In this document: positions 9,906-18,894 of the stretch, piece by piece | Layout of the letters: every line of letters starts with the position of its first letter | How positions within the stretch are numbered: position 1 is the stretch's first letter | DNA from: Bradyrhizobium canariense | GTDB taxonomy: Bacteria > Pseudomonadota > Alphaproteobacteria > Rhizobiales > Xanthobacteraceae | DNA length: 64,000 bases | Reading direction: 5' to 3' | NCBI RefSeq assembly: GCF_900105125.1 | Contig: NZ_LT629750.1 | Location: 6,723,001 to 6,787,000, forward strand | The notes under the pieces: model-generated | What the model saw: only the letters and a program-made list of their open reading frames with translations | The model's database searches: none | Told to the model about the DNA's origin: nothing | Made by a program: the position numbers and the translations under genes

Positions 9906-10112
9906 TCACCCTGTCGAGAGGCTTTGCGATTTTGGGGCGCGAACGCGGCGGGCGGGCCATTGGGCGCGCCAGCGCGAGAGCATCACCAGATAGAAATCGA
10001 TGGCGCTCAGCATTGCTGGGAAATGGTGCAGTTGATACATCGAAAAGTGCCTGTTCATCGCTTCACTGGGGACTAAGTAGATTGATGTCAGTTTGGCCTC
10101 TACGGCAGACAT
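9906..10112 (-). CDS. Small hypothetical protein
   Basis: Up to 68 residues with an amphipathic segment YQLHHFPAMLSAIDFYLVML followed by a basic tail. Internal ATGs at 10058 and 10040 are alternative starts, and ribosome sites are weak for all. It resembles the composition of small rhizobial hypothetical proteins, but coding status is uncertain. No function assigned. Confidence 0.35.
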   Translation of the reverse strand: MSAVEAKLTSIYLVPSEAMNRHFSMYQLHHFPAMLSAIDFYLVMLSRWRAQWPARRVRAPKSQSLSTG

Positions 10113-10157
10113 CCAACGATTCTGGCCAAAGGCCCGGCTTATTCGGCCATGAAGGCT

Positions 10158-10346
10158 TCACGATGCTTTTGACTGACTTTCGAGAAGCAGCACGGCGCTT
10201 TGGCAGTGACCTGCATAGCAATTGTGATCGCAGTAGATGAGTTGCGTTCCGATTTCGCGCAGGTAGTTCACTCCGACCGGCTGATCGCACATCACACACA
10301 CGGATCGCGGGCGGGGCGTCCTCCCATTCACCAAGATGAATCTCAC
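10158..10346 (-). CDS. Small Cys-rich (zinc-ribbon-like) protein
   Basis: A 62-residue protein with paired Cys motifs spaced like a treble-clef or zinc-ribbon fold: CVMC, then YCDHNCYAGHC. It starts at GTG preceded by GGGAGG at good spacing (TTGGGAGGCAGCAC), which decides the start. I recall similar short proteins (GRTPRP motif near the N-terminus) in Bradyrhizobium, without known function. It is the downstream member of a group of same-strand Cys-rich ORFs (10.16-10.96 kb). A metal-binding or nucleic-acid-binding role is inferred from the Cys pattern only. Confidence 0.7.
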   Translation of the reverse strand: MRFILVNGRTPRPRSVCVMCDQPVGVNYLREIGTQLIYCDHNCYAGHCQSAVLLLESQSKAS

Positions 10347-10960
10347 GTGCTGCCTCCCAATGCGAAGAAAAGGGCCGTACCGGACGGGTGAGGACCAAGG
10401 GGTTGCGGAGGGCAGAGGTGATTTCTGCCGTTGGAGTAGTTTCTATGTCGCTCGACCTTTTCCGGCGGAACGAGAATGTACTTTCGGTCCTCTCGGCGGT
10501 TTACGTAGATGTTGCCGTCGACGTACCTGATTTCGGTCGGATAGCAGTCCGCATCGTCGCAACAGCTAACGCGCGGGCGATCGGGCATGTGCCATGTTGC
10601 CCGGGAAGTGTTGCCGCAACCGTTGTCAGGCTGCGTGAAGTCGACGCAACCATCTGCGGTCGCCTTCCTGGCGCGTCTTGAGGCGGTCGACGCACCTCTT
10701 CGAACAGAGGGGCGTTCGCCAGCAGTAGTGGCGTATAAGGCCAAACTTTCCGTCGCAGACTGCGCAACGCTTGGCTGCGCCGTTCCAGGAATATTGAGGG
10801 CTGTTGCGCATTGTTGCCTCCTGTGGACCTTGCGTGGGTGGTGGGTGCTCGCTCCTGGGCCATCGCACTTCGCGCAGACGTGAAGAACCCCTTCGGAGTA
10901 GCAATGGCCTGCCAAGTCTCGCGGCGCATAAGGACATTGTGAGCAGAGTTTGGTTCTCAT
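10343..10960 (-). CDS. Cys-rich hypothetical protein, possibly composite or decayed
   Basis: An open frame of 205 residues from the ATG at 10960, which has TAGGAG eight bases upstream. The N-terminus has zinc-ribbon spacing (CSQCPY then CAKCD). The C-terminal third carries SCCDDADCYPTEIRYVDG and PPEKVERHRN, a motif set I recall from a separate family of small rhizobial exported proteins. The middle (about residues 35-115) is Arg/Ser/Ala-rich and looks like out-of-frame translation of the small ORF at 10626-10811. Either two short genes happen to share one frame or this is a fused, decaying remnant. Frame continuity is seen; gene status is inference. Confidence 0.45.
   Translation of the reverse strand: MRTKLCSQCPYAPRDLAGHCYSEGVLHVCAKCDGPGASTHHPRKVHRRQQCATALNIPGTAQPSVAQSATESLALYATTAGERPSVRRGASTASRRARKATADGCVDFTQPDNGCGNTSRATWHMPDRPRVSCCDDADCYPTEIRYVDGNIYVNRREDRKYILVPPEKVERHRNYSNGRNHLCPPQPLGPHPSGTALFFALGGST
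10626..10811 (-). CDS. Small Cys-rich protein nested out of frame
   Basis: A 61-residue protein (MRNSPQYSWNG start) with RCAVCDGKFG and TPLCSKRCVDR, a four-Cys metal-site pattern I recall from conserved short Bradyrhizobium proteins. The ATG is preceded by an excellent ribosome site (CAGGAGG, six-base spacing), which supports expression. It lies entirely inside the longer Cys-rich frame at 10343-10960 but in a different frame on the same strand. Of the two overlapping readings, this is the more convincing protein over its span. Confidence 0.65.
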   Translation of the reverse strand: MRNSPQYSWNGAAKRCAVCDGKFGLIRHYCWRTPLCSKRCVDRLKTRQEGDRRWLRRLHAA

Positions 10961-11579
10961 GTGCGCGTCTCCTAAGATGAAGCAGCAGACTTCTTCGCCG
11001 ACGTGAAGATCGTTTGCCGAGGGGCCAGCTACGTGATCCAGCCCCGCGGTCTTGCTGCGGCTTCGCTCAATCTTTTTCACCGAGGTCGTGAACATGTTGT
11101 CACCTGCAATCGGCTCTTCGGATTAACGGTGAAACTAAGATGATTGAGGCTGATGGCTCAATCGTACGTAGGTAAGCGCGCGATATCGAAAGGGATCAGA
11201 CGAGCTATACGGAAGTTTGTGGTGTTTGCCTTTCGCGCCACGATGTTCCTGCAGCGCAGCGGCGAGTGTCCGCCTAAGTTGACGGACCAACGGGACCGTC
11301 GTCATTTATGCGCGGCGGCGACGCGTCCCTGCGGACACCCGCGGCGAACAAAGCCGCGTGCGGACCAGTCCGGTAAACCGCCGTCATGCGCCGGTTCAAG
11401 CCGGAACGAATTGCTGATTTTCTTCCGAAGTGCTCTAATAGCGCTCGCCGGGAGACCCGGTAGCTCTGCGAAATGATGCGTAGCCAGACCATGAATTTCG
11501 GGTATTTAGCCGCGCAGTTTGGTGGCGTCGCGAGCTGTCCCCAGCGTCCGTCAGCAGTCTCATCACCCGAAGCAGACGA
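10961..11579. other. Intergenic region before histidine kinase
   Basis: No supported gene over about 620 bases. Open frames here, including one of 110 codons on the plus strand from 11144, have Arg/Cys-rich composition typical of shadow frames and no convincing ribosome site. No hairpin or repeat noticed. Confidence 0.5.
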
Positions 11580-14318
11580 GTGCCGAGAATGACTAAACCT
11601 GATCTCTCACAATGGCCAAAGCTGTCCACGATATCCTGCCACGCAATGGCAGTCTTTTCGGTCGCAATGGCGATAATTGCTACGGAGCTTATAACACTTC
11701 TACTGCATGCTGAAGCCATCGCATCGTTGATGCTTTGCGCCGTTATTTTTACTGCATGGTTTGGCGGTTTCGGCCCTGCCTTGATGGCGACTGTACTCGC
11801 AGTTCTGGCCTTCCACTATTACCTGATGCCCCCAATCAATTCATTTACTTGGAAGCAAAGTTTATTTGCTCTGGAGAGTTCGGAGGTACCGCGTCTCATC
11901 CTGTTTTTAATTACGTCCATCGTTGTTTCATTCATGGTTTCATCGCAGAGAAAGACAACGGAAGATCTCCGGCTTTCCGGCGATGATCTGCGGATGGCGA
12001 TGAAGGATCAAAAGCGGATCGAAGCCGCGTTGCTGCATAGCGAGATGCATTTGACCGAAGCGCAGAGATTGAGCCGTACTGGAAGCTTTGGATGGAATAT
12101 CTCGACGGGAGAAATCTTCTGGTCAGATGAAACGTTCCGAATCCTCCAATACGACCGAGCGGCGAGACCGAGCCTGGAGCTTCTTTTCCAACGCACCCAT
12201 CCTGAAGATCGCGCCGCCGTGCAAAAGACCATCCAGCAGGCGTCCAGTGACGGCAACGATTTCGACCATGAATATCGATTGTTGATGCCAGATGGCTCCG
12301 TGAAGTACCTCCACGCCGTAGCTCACGCCGTGAGAGATGAATCGGGTGAAATCGAGTTTGTCGGGGCGATGACGGATGTGACGGTTGCACGGGAAGCGGA
12401 ACGGAAGCTGCGGCGCACCGAGACCTATTTGGCCGAAGCCCAGCGTTTGAGTCATACAAGTAGCTGGGCCTGGGACGTGCGGCGGCGGGAGTTCGTGTAT
12501 CGGTCGGCCGAAGTATATCAACTGTTCGGGTTTGATCCGGAAAGAGATAAGGACATTTTGTCAGCACAAACGTTTCAGGATCGTATTTTTCCCGAAGACA
12601 GGTGTCGGATTTTGGAAGTAGTACCCAAGGCCATCCGTGAGAAAGCAGACTTCGAAGTTGATTTTCGAATCGCTCTGCAGGATGGATCGACAAAGCACGT
12701 ACATTCCGTGGGTCATCCTGTCGTGAGCAGTGACGGTGACGTGATCGAGGTAATCGGTACGCATGTCGACGTCACCGAGCAATACGCCGCAAAGCAGACG
12801 CTGCAAAAGGCCGTTGACGAAATCAAGAAATCCGAAGATCGCCTGCGACTGGTCATCGACACAATCCCGACGCTGGTCTGGCGCGCAGGACCCGATGGGA
12901 GCCCCGATTTCCTTAATCAACCGGCCCTCGACTATACCGGCCTCTCACTGGATCAGGCCGCGGTCGGTTGGCCTCGCGCTTTTCATCCTGACGACAAGAA
13001 GGGCATGTTGCAGAAGTGGAGCGCAATACGGGAGTCCGGTAGGCGGGGCGGGCTTGAGGCTCGGCTCCGGCGATTCGACGGTGAATATCGCTGGTTTTTG
13101 TTCCAAGCCGAACCGTTGCGCGATGAATTGGGTAACATTGTCAAATGGTACGGGTCGTCTACCGACATTGAGGACCGCAAGCTTGCCGAGGTTGCACTTC
13201 GCGAGAGCGAGCAGCGCTTTCGCGACTATGCCGAAACGGCTTCCGACTGGCTCTGGGAGACCGGACCTGACCACCGGATCAACCGCATATCGGAGCACGT
13301 CAAAGCCGTTGGCATCGTGCCGTCACCCATAACTGGCGTGGCTCGCTGGGATCTTGCAACCGACGTCGAATCCGAACCAGAAAAATGGCAACTGCATCGG
13401 GCGATGCACGAGGCACATCTGCCATTTCGCGATTTCGTGTACAGCACCGTGAGCGAGAGTGGATCTCCGATATATGTCCGGTCAAGCGGCAAGCCATTTT
13501 TTGACATAAGCGGCGATTTCCTGGGCTATCGGGGCACCGGCACCGATATCACTGCGACGATCCGCGCAGATCACGCCGAAGAGGCGCTGCGCAAGGCGCA
13601 GGCGGAACTCGCGCATGTTACGCGCGTGACCACCTTGGGCGAACTGACAGCCTCCATCGCCCATGAAGTGAACCAGCCGCTCGCCGCTGTCGTCGCCAAC
13701 GCCGAGGCCTGTCTAGGCTGGCTCAACCGGGAGACGCCCGACTTGAACGCAGCGCGCCGCTCGGTGGAGTGGGTGATAGACGACGGCAACCGGGCGAGCG
13801 AGGTAGTCCGGCGTGTCTGGGCGCTCGCGAACAAGACTGAGACAGAGAAGGTTCCGCTCGACGTCAATGATGTCGTCAGGGAGGTCGTCACGCTGGTGCA
13901 GCGCGAGTTGATCAGCCACCGGATCTCGTTGCGAACGGAGTTGGCGCCAGCTCTGCCCACGGTCCTTGGTGATCGGGTCCAACTGCAGCAGGTGATTATC
14001 AACCTGGTGATGAATGGAATTGAAGCAATGCAGTCGGTGACGGATCGACCACGCGAACTGGTCATCCGATCAGGCCAGGACGAGACATCCCGAGTGTTCC
14101 TGAGTGTGACGGATTGTGGCGTTGGAATTTCCGTCGATGACGCGGACCGGCTGTTCAAGGCCTTCTTCACTACCAAGTCCAGCGGCATGGGCATGGGGCT
14201 CTCAATTTGCCGTTCGATCGTGGAAGCCCACGGCGGACGTCTGTCGGCCTCCCGCAACGAGGGCCCCGGTGCTACGTTTCAATTCGTGCTGCCATTGCAT
14301 CTAGAGGATGCGTCATGA
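11580..14318 (+). CDS. Multi-PAS sensor histidine kinase with DUF4118-like membrane domain
   Basis: A 912-residue sensor kinase. Residues about 20-120 form a compact multi-helix membrane module of the DUF4118/KdpD-like type. About four PAS domains follow (roughly 150-270, 280-400, 415-530, 545-660; for example [19 protein letters not shown] and [13 protein letters not shown]). The phospho-acceptor is His695 in [14 protein letters not shown], followed by an ATPase domain with VMNGIEAM (N box), TDCGVGIS and [10 protein letters not shown]. This is the FixL/DctB-like transmitter class. The start may be GTG at 11580 or ATG at 11589. It overlaps the downstream response regulator by ATGA, so they form a cognate pair. 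The transmitter is strikingly similar to the end of the 1846-residue hybrid at 41.8 kb. PAS ligands are unknown. Confidence 0.93.
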   Translation: MPRMTKPDLSQWPKLSTISCHAMAVFSVAMAIIATELITLLLHAEAIASLMLCAVIFTAWFGGFGPALMATVLAVLAFHYYLMPPINSFTWKQSLFALESSEVPRLILFLITSIVVSFMVSSQRKTTEDLRLSGDDLRMAMKDQKRIEAALLHSEMHLTEAQRLSRTGSFGWNISTGEIFWSDETFRILQYDRAARPSLELLFQRTHPEDRAAVQKTIQQASSDGNDFDHEYRLLMPDGSVKYLHAVAHAVRDESGEIEFVGAMTDVTVAREAERKLRRTETYLAEAQRLSHTSSWAWDVRRREFVYRSAEVYQLFGFDPERDKDILSAQTFQDRIFPEDRCRILEVVPKAIREKADFEVDFRIALQDGSTKHVHSVGHPVVSSDGDVIEVIGTHVDVTEQYAAKQTLQKAVDEIKKSEDRLRLVIDTIPTLVWRAGPDGSPDFLNQPALDYTGLSLDQAAVGWPRAFHPDDKKGMLQKWSAIRESGRRGGLEARLRRFDGEYRWFLFQAEPLRDELGNIVKWYGSSTDIEDRKLAEVALRESEQRFRDYAETASDWLWETGPDHRINRISEHVKAVGIVPSPITGVARWDLATDVESEPEKWQLHRAMHEAHLPFRDFVYSTVSESGSPIYVRSSGKPFFDISGDFLGYRGTGTDITATIRADHAEEALRKAQAELAHVTRVTTLGELTASIAHEVNQPLAAVVANAEACLGWLNRETPDLNAARRSVEWVIDDGNRASEVVRRVWALANKTETEKVPLDVNDVVREVVTLVQRELISHRISLRTELAPALPTVLGDRVQLQQVIINLVMNGIEAMQSVTDRPRELVIRSGQDETSRVFLSVTDCGVGISVDDADRLFKAFFTTKSSGMGMGLSICRSIVEAHGGRLSASRNEGPGATFQFVLPLHLEDAS

Positions 14319-14974
14319 CCGAGCGCCCCAGATCATCGCATGAACCGGCCAATGCCGAGGAGCCGGTCGTCTTTGTTATCGACGACGATGCATCGATGCG
14401 CAGGGCACTGGTCAATCTTTTTCAATCGGTGGGCCTGAAGGCTGAGGTGTTCGGTTCGGCGCCCGAAATGCTGCACAGTAAGCTGCCTGAGGTCGCCAGT
14501 TGCCTGGTCCTTGACATCAGGTTGCCCGGGTTGAGCGGGCTGGACTTTCAAACCGAACTGGCCAAGGCGAACATTCACATGCCAATCATCTTCATGACCG
14601 GCCATGGCGACATTCCGATGACCGTCAGGGCCATGAAGGGCGGAGCGGTCGATTTCCTCACCAAACCGTTTCGCGAACAAGAGATGCTCGACGCTGTGGT
14701 GACGGCGATTGAACGGGATCGAAAGCGGCGCGAAGCTGACAAGATAGTCGCGCATTTGCAGAGGCTTCTTGAGACCCTGACCCCCCGCGAGCGGGAGGTT
14801 TTGGCTTTGGTATCGTCTGGCCTCATGAACAAACAGGTAGCGGCCGAACTTGGACTTGCCGAGATTACAGTGAAGCTCCATCGCGGCCATATCATGAGGA
14901 AAATGGGGGCGAAGTCATTGGCCGATCTGGTGAGAAAGGCCGAAACGCTCGGAATTCGCCGCAACAAACCCTAG
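14315..14974 (+). CDS. FixJ/LuxR-type response regulator
   Basis: A 219-residue two-domain regulator. The receiver has the acidic pair in [10 protein letters not shown], phospho-acceptor Asp67 in [11 protein letters not shown], the Thr in FMTGHGD and the Lys in FLTKPF. The C-terminal LuxR/FixJ helix-turn-helix begins [15 protein letters not shown] and includes [17 protein letters not shown]. The ATG overlaps the kinase stop (ATGA), fixing the start and implying translational coupling. It should be phosphorylated by the upstream multi-PAS kinase and then bind DNA. Target genes are not evident from sequence. Confidence 0.95.
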   Translation: MTERPRSSHEPANAEEPVVFVIDDDASMRRALVNLFQSVGLKAEVFGSAPEMLHSKLPEVASCLVLDIRLPGLSGLDFQTELAKANIHMPIIFMTGHGDIPMTVRAMKGGAVDFLTKPFREQEMLDAVVTAIERDRKRREADKIVAHLQRLLETLTPREREVLALVSSGLMNKQVAAELGLAEITVKLHRGHIMRKMGAKSLADLVRKAETLGIRRNKP

Positions 14975-15078
14975 CGCCTACAAACCTAAGTATGATTTTG
15001 CAACCCTGATTCATGGCGCATTTGTTGGCTGGGGCGGTGCCAAGGCAAGCGCCTTGCTCTCACTTCAGGAAGGCCGAC

Positions 15079-15468
15079 TTGTCAACGCTTTCAATGATTT
15101 CAGTAATTGACGACGATGCGTCGGTCCGTGCCGCGACCAATAATCTTCTCAGCTCGCATGGATATCTGGTCGATGCATTCGCGTCGGCCGAGGAGTTTTT
15201 GCAGTCGATCCGTCTAAACGACTCGTCGTGCGTCATTGCGGATGTGCAGATGTCCGCTATGAGCGGCTTGGACCTTCTGGACCATATGCGCGCCCAGGGA
15301 TACACCGTGCCGTTTATCTTTATCACGGCCTTCCCCGAAGAGAGCGTCCGCGCCCGCGCGCTGAAGGCGGGAGCCGTTTGCTTCCTGGCCAAGCCTTTCG
15401 CTGGACCCGCCTTGATCAGCTGCGTCGAAGGCGCCCTGAACCGGCATCGCGGCGGAACCAGTCGGTAA
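15079..15468 (+). CDS. Single-domain response regulator
   Basis: A stand-alone receiver of about 129 residues with no output domain: acidic pair in SVIDDDASVR, phospho-acceptor Asp55 in VIADVQMSAMSG, and Lys in FLAKPF. The best start is TTG at 15079, with CAGGAAGG just upstream; an ATG 15 bases later (15094) and an upstream ATG at 15013 are alternatives. It lies about 100 bases after the LuxR-type regulator and before an orphan histidine kinase, and may modulate phosphate flow among these kinases as FixJ-like single receivers do. That role is inference. Confidence 0.85.
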   Translation: MSTLSMISVIDDDASVRAATNNLLSSHGYLVDAFASAEEFLQSIRLNDSSCVIADVQMSAMSGLDLLDHMRAQGYTVPFIFITAFPEESVRARALKAGAVCFLAKPFAGPALISCVEGALNRHRGGTSR

Positions 15469-15819
15469 CGCGGTGAGCGCTGGCGCAGTATCACGCAAAA
15501 TCCGCATCACGCAAAATCTGCACCACCCGCGATGGCTTCTTAGAAAGAGGCCGCACGTCTGCAGCGAGTCCTCCCGCGGGTTAAACCAAAGTATGGGGTA
15601 TCCCAAACCAACACGACATTCGAAACAACCTCTGTAGGATCGAGCCTTCGCGTTGGTCAGACTAGGCTCGCTTGCAACTGGACCAGGTAATTGGGCCGGG
15701 CGGGCGCGAGCAGCGAGTCAAATGCGGAGTACAGATTATGTTGACGAAGGCAGGGCCGCTTTGCCCCAAGCCTCGCAATTAACTCCCGAGTCCAGCAGAA
15801 AAGTGGCGCGCCTGTCTAA
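15469..15819. other. Intergenic region before HAMP histidine kinase
   Basis: About 350 bases without a supported gene. Frames crossing it on both strands are Arg-rich and lack ribosome sites. No clear hairpin or dyad found. Confidence 0.45.
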
Positions 15820-17208
15820 TTGCTCGTGGAAGAATCTCATGCAATTGCCCGAGCTCGCGCGTCGACCACGCTGCGGTGGACTTTGGTGGTCGCCTGGATC
15901 TTCGCGGCCTTTGTCGTTGCGTTGCTCGGCTTCGTCTATCTGAAAACCAAAAATGACTTGACGATGCGATCGGATCGTATGATCGCCTCCCAAATGCGCC
16001 TCTTCGTGCAGTTGTCACCCGAACGGAGGCTTGACGCGATCGATGAGGATCTGAAGCAGGATTCGGACCGCGTTCGGCTCACGGCATTGTTTGGCTCAGA
16101 CGGCCGCAGGATCGCTGGTAACCTGGAACATCTGCCGCCTGATCTTAAGGCCGGTGATGCGGTACAGACCGCTGTGGTCGACAGGGCGGACGAAAGTGGC
16201 CGGGAGCAACAGGCGGTCCGCCTGATTGCACGAAAATTGCCGAATGGCGACGTGCTCGTGATCGGACGGAGCGTCGATGAGGTCGGGGAGATCGCACGTG
16301 TTCTGGGTGGGGCGCTCGCGCTTGGTCTGCTTCCCGCCGTCCTTCTTTGCCTCTGCGTCGGCTGGGCGCTGAGCGCTCGCGCCCGTAGACGTATCTTTGA
16401 GGTGAACGAGCGGGTACAGCGCATCGTCGCCGGCAACCTGCGTGAACGACTGCCACACGGAAACGGCGACGATCCCTTCTCCAATCTTGCCATGATAGTC
16501 AATGGCATGCTCGACGAGATGGAGACCCTCATTCAGTCCCTTGCCGGCGTCGGCAATGACATCGCGCATGATTTGCGCACACCTCTCGCCCGGGCGAGAC
16601 TGACGCTTGAGCGCGGTCTTACCAAAGCCAGAACGCTGGATCAGCTGAGGATGGTTGCGGACAAAACAATTGCGGGAATCGATCAGTCGCTTGCGATCGT
16701 CACGGCCATTCTGCGGCTTGCAGAAATCGAGAAAAGCCAGCGGTTGGCGGGCTTTGGTAAAGTAGCGCTTGCGGATCTCATACGTGAAGTAGGTGACATG
16801 TACGATCCCATTGCCGAAGACAAAGGCATTACTCTTCTCGTTCACTCACCGGACGAACTTAGCGCTTACGGTGACCGGGATTTGCTGATCGAGGCTGTGG
16901 CCAATCTCGTCGACAACGCGGTCAAATTCACTCCGGGTGGAGGGAGGGTGGAAATCAGACTGATTCCCGGCCACGGCGAAAGCATTGTGCGCGTCAAGGA
17001 TACTGGCGCGGGTATAAGCGAACACGAGCGTGACGCCGTCCTGCGGCGTTTCTACCGCTCCGATAAAGCAGGACACACGTCAGGGTTAGGACTCGGACTG
17101 AACCTGGTCGCCGCAATTGCAAGGCTGCACGGCTTTCGATTGACCATCGTTCCCGGGTCTGGCTGCGTGGTTGAGATCGGATGCCCGTATGCATCGACGC
17201 CGGCGTGA
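15820..17208 (+). CDS. HAMP-domain sensor histidine kinase
   Basis: A 462-residue membrane kinase of the classical EnvZ-like type. Transmembrane helices are at about 18-42 (TLVVAWIFAAFVVALLGFVY) and 165-190, flanking a periplasmic sensor of about 120 residues. HAMP is at about 190-240, the phospho-acceptor His in NDIAHDLRTPLARA, then ATPase motifs NLVDNAVKFTPGG, VKDTGAGIS and SGLGLGLNLV. The start is uncertain (TTG at 15820 or GTG at 15826). No DNA-binding response regulator is adjacent downstream; the nearest receiver is the single-domain protein at 15079. Kinases of this type usually pair with OmpR-like regulators, so its partner is probably elsewhere. Confidence 0.9.
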   Translation: MLVEESHAIARARASTTLRWTLVVAWIFAAFVVALLGFVYLKTKNDLTMRSDRMIASQMRLFVQLSPERRLDAIDEDLKQDSDRVRLTALFGSDGRRIAGNLEHLPPDLKAGDAVQTAVVDRADESGREQQAVRLIARKLPNGDVLVIGRSVDEVGEIARVLGGALALGLLPAVLLCLCVGWALSARARRRIFEVNERVQRIVAGNLRERLPHGNGDDPFSNLAMIVNGMLDEMETLIQSLAGVGNDIAHDLRTPLARARLTLERGLTKARTLDQLRMVADKTIAGIDQSLAIVTAILRLAEIEKSQRLAGFGKVALADLIREVGDMYDPIAEDKGITLLVHSPDELSAYGDRDLLIEAVANLVDNAVKFTPGGGRVEIRLIPGHGESIVRVKDTGAGISEHERDAVLRRFYRSDKAGHTSGLGLGLNLVAAIARLHGFRLTIVPGSGCVVEIGCPYASTPA

Positions 17209-17301
17209 ACAATCAGAGTGCGCTGACATAAGAGGGTTCATCAACCACAAGCTGGTGCAACGGCGGACACCCGAGGCTCGATGTACCGCAGACAGCCGGC
17301 A

Positions 17302-18099
17302 TTACGTTGCGTAGTGAAAGCCAACCTGTTGCAACTCGGGCAGCGTGCCAGCGGCACCTGGAATTAGAACGGCGCCGTCCACCAGATGGTTGGTCAGTTC
17401 TGCGGCGAGCGCAGCATGAGAGAGCTTGTCAGGGTTGATGTCGGATTTGAGGAGGGCTGCGGCTTGCTCCCAAATTGCATTGTGGCAGGACATGAAGACA
17501 ACGCCGCGCCGCATCAGCGCAGGGATCGAATTATCTTCGCCGGAGAAGGCCCCCGCCGGGTCCTCATAGTTGGCTGAATCGGCCGTCACCGACCCCCGCT
17601 CGGTGATCAGCGTATTGGTCTTGAACTCGTCGCCGGCCAGTCTGCGGAGTTGGTACTTGTCCCACATGGCCTGATCGTAGAGCGCAAGCTGCGCGGTGCC
17701 GTGGGTCACCGAAACGGCGAGGAAATCCGGATGCTTGAATGACCAGATCTGCGAATTGAGCGCGTTGCGCATCAGGTTCAGCCAGGGGCCGGCGATGTCG
17801 GTGTTGTCCCAGGCCTGCCTTGGCGCAGGCCGATAGGAGAGTACCTCCGTCAATGCTTCGTGATCCCATTCTTCCTGACGGCTTAGGATCATCGGTACGG
17901 TTTTGAAGTCGCGCCGGCGAGGCGCCTGCGTCAAACGTCTCTTCAATGCTTCGAGGTAGGTGGCACCGGGAGGTGTCATGACGGATTCGGCAGCCGTTGT
18001 TGCGGGCTCAGCCCGCGCCGAGGCAAGACCGATCGCGCCTGTCGCCGCAGTCAAAGCCAATGTCCTCAATACGCCCCGTCTTCCGGTGATGAGATTCAC
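17302..18099 (-). CDS. Tat-exported protein, function unknown
   Basis: A 265-residue protein with a twin-arginine signal (GRRGVLRTLALTAATGA, cleavage near SARA). The mature part contains AGPWLNLMRNALNSQIWSFKHP, GVVFMSCHNAIWEQAAAL and GTLPELQQVGFHYAT at the C-terminus. I recall similar rhizobial proteins with a DsrE-like fold, often labelled only as Tat pathway proteins; the Cys in FMSCHNAIWEQ may be functional. It starts at GTG preceded by AGGAG. It stands alone on the minus strand, diverging from the small exported protein at 18293. No reaction can be assigned. Confidence 0.75.
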   Translation of the reverse strand: MNLITGRRGVLRTLALTAATGAIGLASARAEPATTAAESVMTPPGATYLEALKRRLTQAPRRRDFKTVPMILSRQEEWDHEALTEVLSYRPAPRQAWDNTDIAGPWLNLMRNALNSQIWSFKHPDFLAVSVTHGTAQLALYDQAMWDKYQLRRLAGDEFKTNTLITERGSVTADSANYEDPAGAFSGEDNSIPALMRRGVVFMSCHNAIWEQAAALLKSDINPDKLSHAALAAELTNHLVDGAVLIPGAAGTLPELQQVGFHYAT

Positions 18100-18204
18100 G
18101 GCCGTTATCTCCTGCTAGTTCTCTGCAGGCAGATAGGCAGCGGGGTGGTTCGGTACCATTAAATCTTTTGAATGAGATCAACGCGAGAACCGCACCGAAA
18201 TGAT

Positions 18205-18225
18205 TTCTGAAACATAATTTATTGG
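18205..18225 (-). promoter_or_regulatory. TAAATT-N4-TTCAGAA dyad (site 1)
   Basis: The minus strand reads TAAATT-ATGT-TTCAGAA, a strong match to the recurrent intergenic dyad of this window. It lies 70-90 bases upstream of the small exported protein at 18293 and about 105 bases upstream of the divergent Tat-protein gene. A weaker relative (ATTAAATCTTTTGAATGA) begins near 18159. Confidence 0.6.
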
Positions 18226-18292
18226 CGGAAGTGCAATCGCGTTCCGATGTAGAGGCTCACCGCTACCCCATACGCTCAACCAGGAGATCAAG

Positions 18293-18559
18293 ATGAAATT
18301 CGCACTGATCGGCGCCGCCGCTGTTGCCGCGGCAGCTTTCGCAACGCCTGCGCTGGCGCAGGCCGTTATCTCTAACCCCGGCTATTGTGCCCAGTTCTAC
18401 CCGAACGCCAATTGCGAAAACTATGGAGCCGGCAATCCCTATACTGACGGCGGCTACTTTCGCGACGACAGGTGGCAGAACAGGAACGCCATGATCCCGC
18501 ATCCCGCGGCCGAGCCCAATGCGTATCGTTATCATGGCGGACCGAAATACGACGATTGA
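18293..18559 (+). CDS. Small exported protein
   Basis: An 88-residue protein with a signal peptide (MKFALIGAAAVAAAAFATPA, cleaved after ALA) and a short mature domain beginning QAVISNPGYCAQFYPNANCE, rich in Tyr, Asn and Pro with two Cys that could form a disulfide. AGGAG lies six bases before the ATG. The start of the mature part resembles that of the exported protein at 51501 (QAAIQEPGSFAFYYPNND), so they may be related. Periplasmic location is likely; function unknown. Confidence 0.8.
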   Translation: MKFALIGAAAVAAAAFATPALAQAVISNPGYCAQFYPNANCENYGAGNPYTDGGYFRDDRWQNRNAMIPHPAAEPNAYRYHGGPKYDD

Positions 18560-18787
18560 TAACATGGCCTAGCCGCTTCGAGCGGCATCCGAACGCGGAC
18601 GCAGGGGTGGGATTTGGCCCACCTCTGCGTTGCGGTACGGGAAGACCGGGAGCAAGAGACAGAGGATCACGAAGAGCAGGGCGATCAGCCTTGCCAAAGT
18701 TCGGCTGATCTTGCGTGATTCTAATGTGACCCCCTAAATTCAGAGTGGTCGGCGGACGTCCGCTTGGTGCGCGTTCTGGACTCAAGT

Positions 18788-18807
18788 CGGACCTCGCGTG
18801 AGGTCCG
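18788..18807. terminator. Hairpin downstream of porin
   Basis: A perfect eight-base-pair stem (CGGACCTC / GAGGTCCG) with a GCGT tetraloop, about 90 bases beyond the porin stop. It has no T-tract in the porin direction, so termination or transcript-end protection is inferred. The rest of 18560-18894 holds no supported gene; a perfect 12-base palindrome (GCGGACGTCCGC) occurs near 18757. Confidence 0.4.
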
Positions 18808-18894
18808 AAAAGTGTCCACAACCAGACTCATGCACCGCGGCAAAGCTTCTTCAAATCAGCTCGCCGGCGCGGGCTAAAAGCACCTGCAGGTTTC

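Noticed and set aside
11144..11476. A 110-codon plus-strand frame between the Cys-rich genes and the histidine kinase
   Set aside because: No ribosome site, no motif, and Arg/Cys-rich composition typical of non-coding frames.
18156..18176. CCATTAAATCTTTTGAATGAG as a dyad family member
   Set aside because: Left arm fits but the right arm does not keep TTYAG; listed only as a weak relative.
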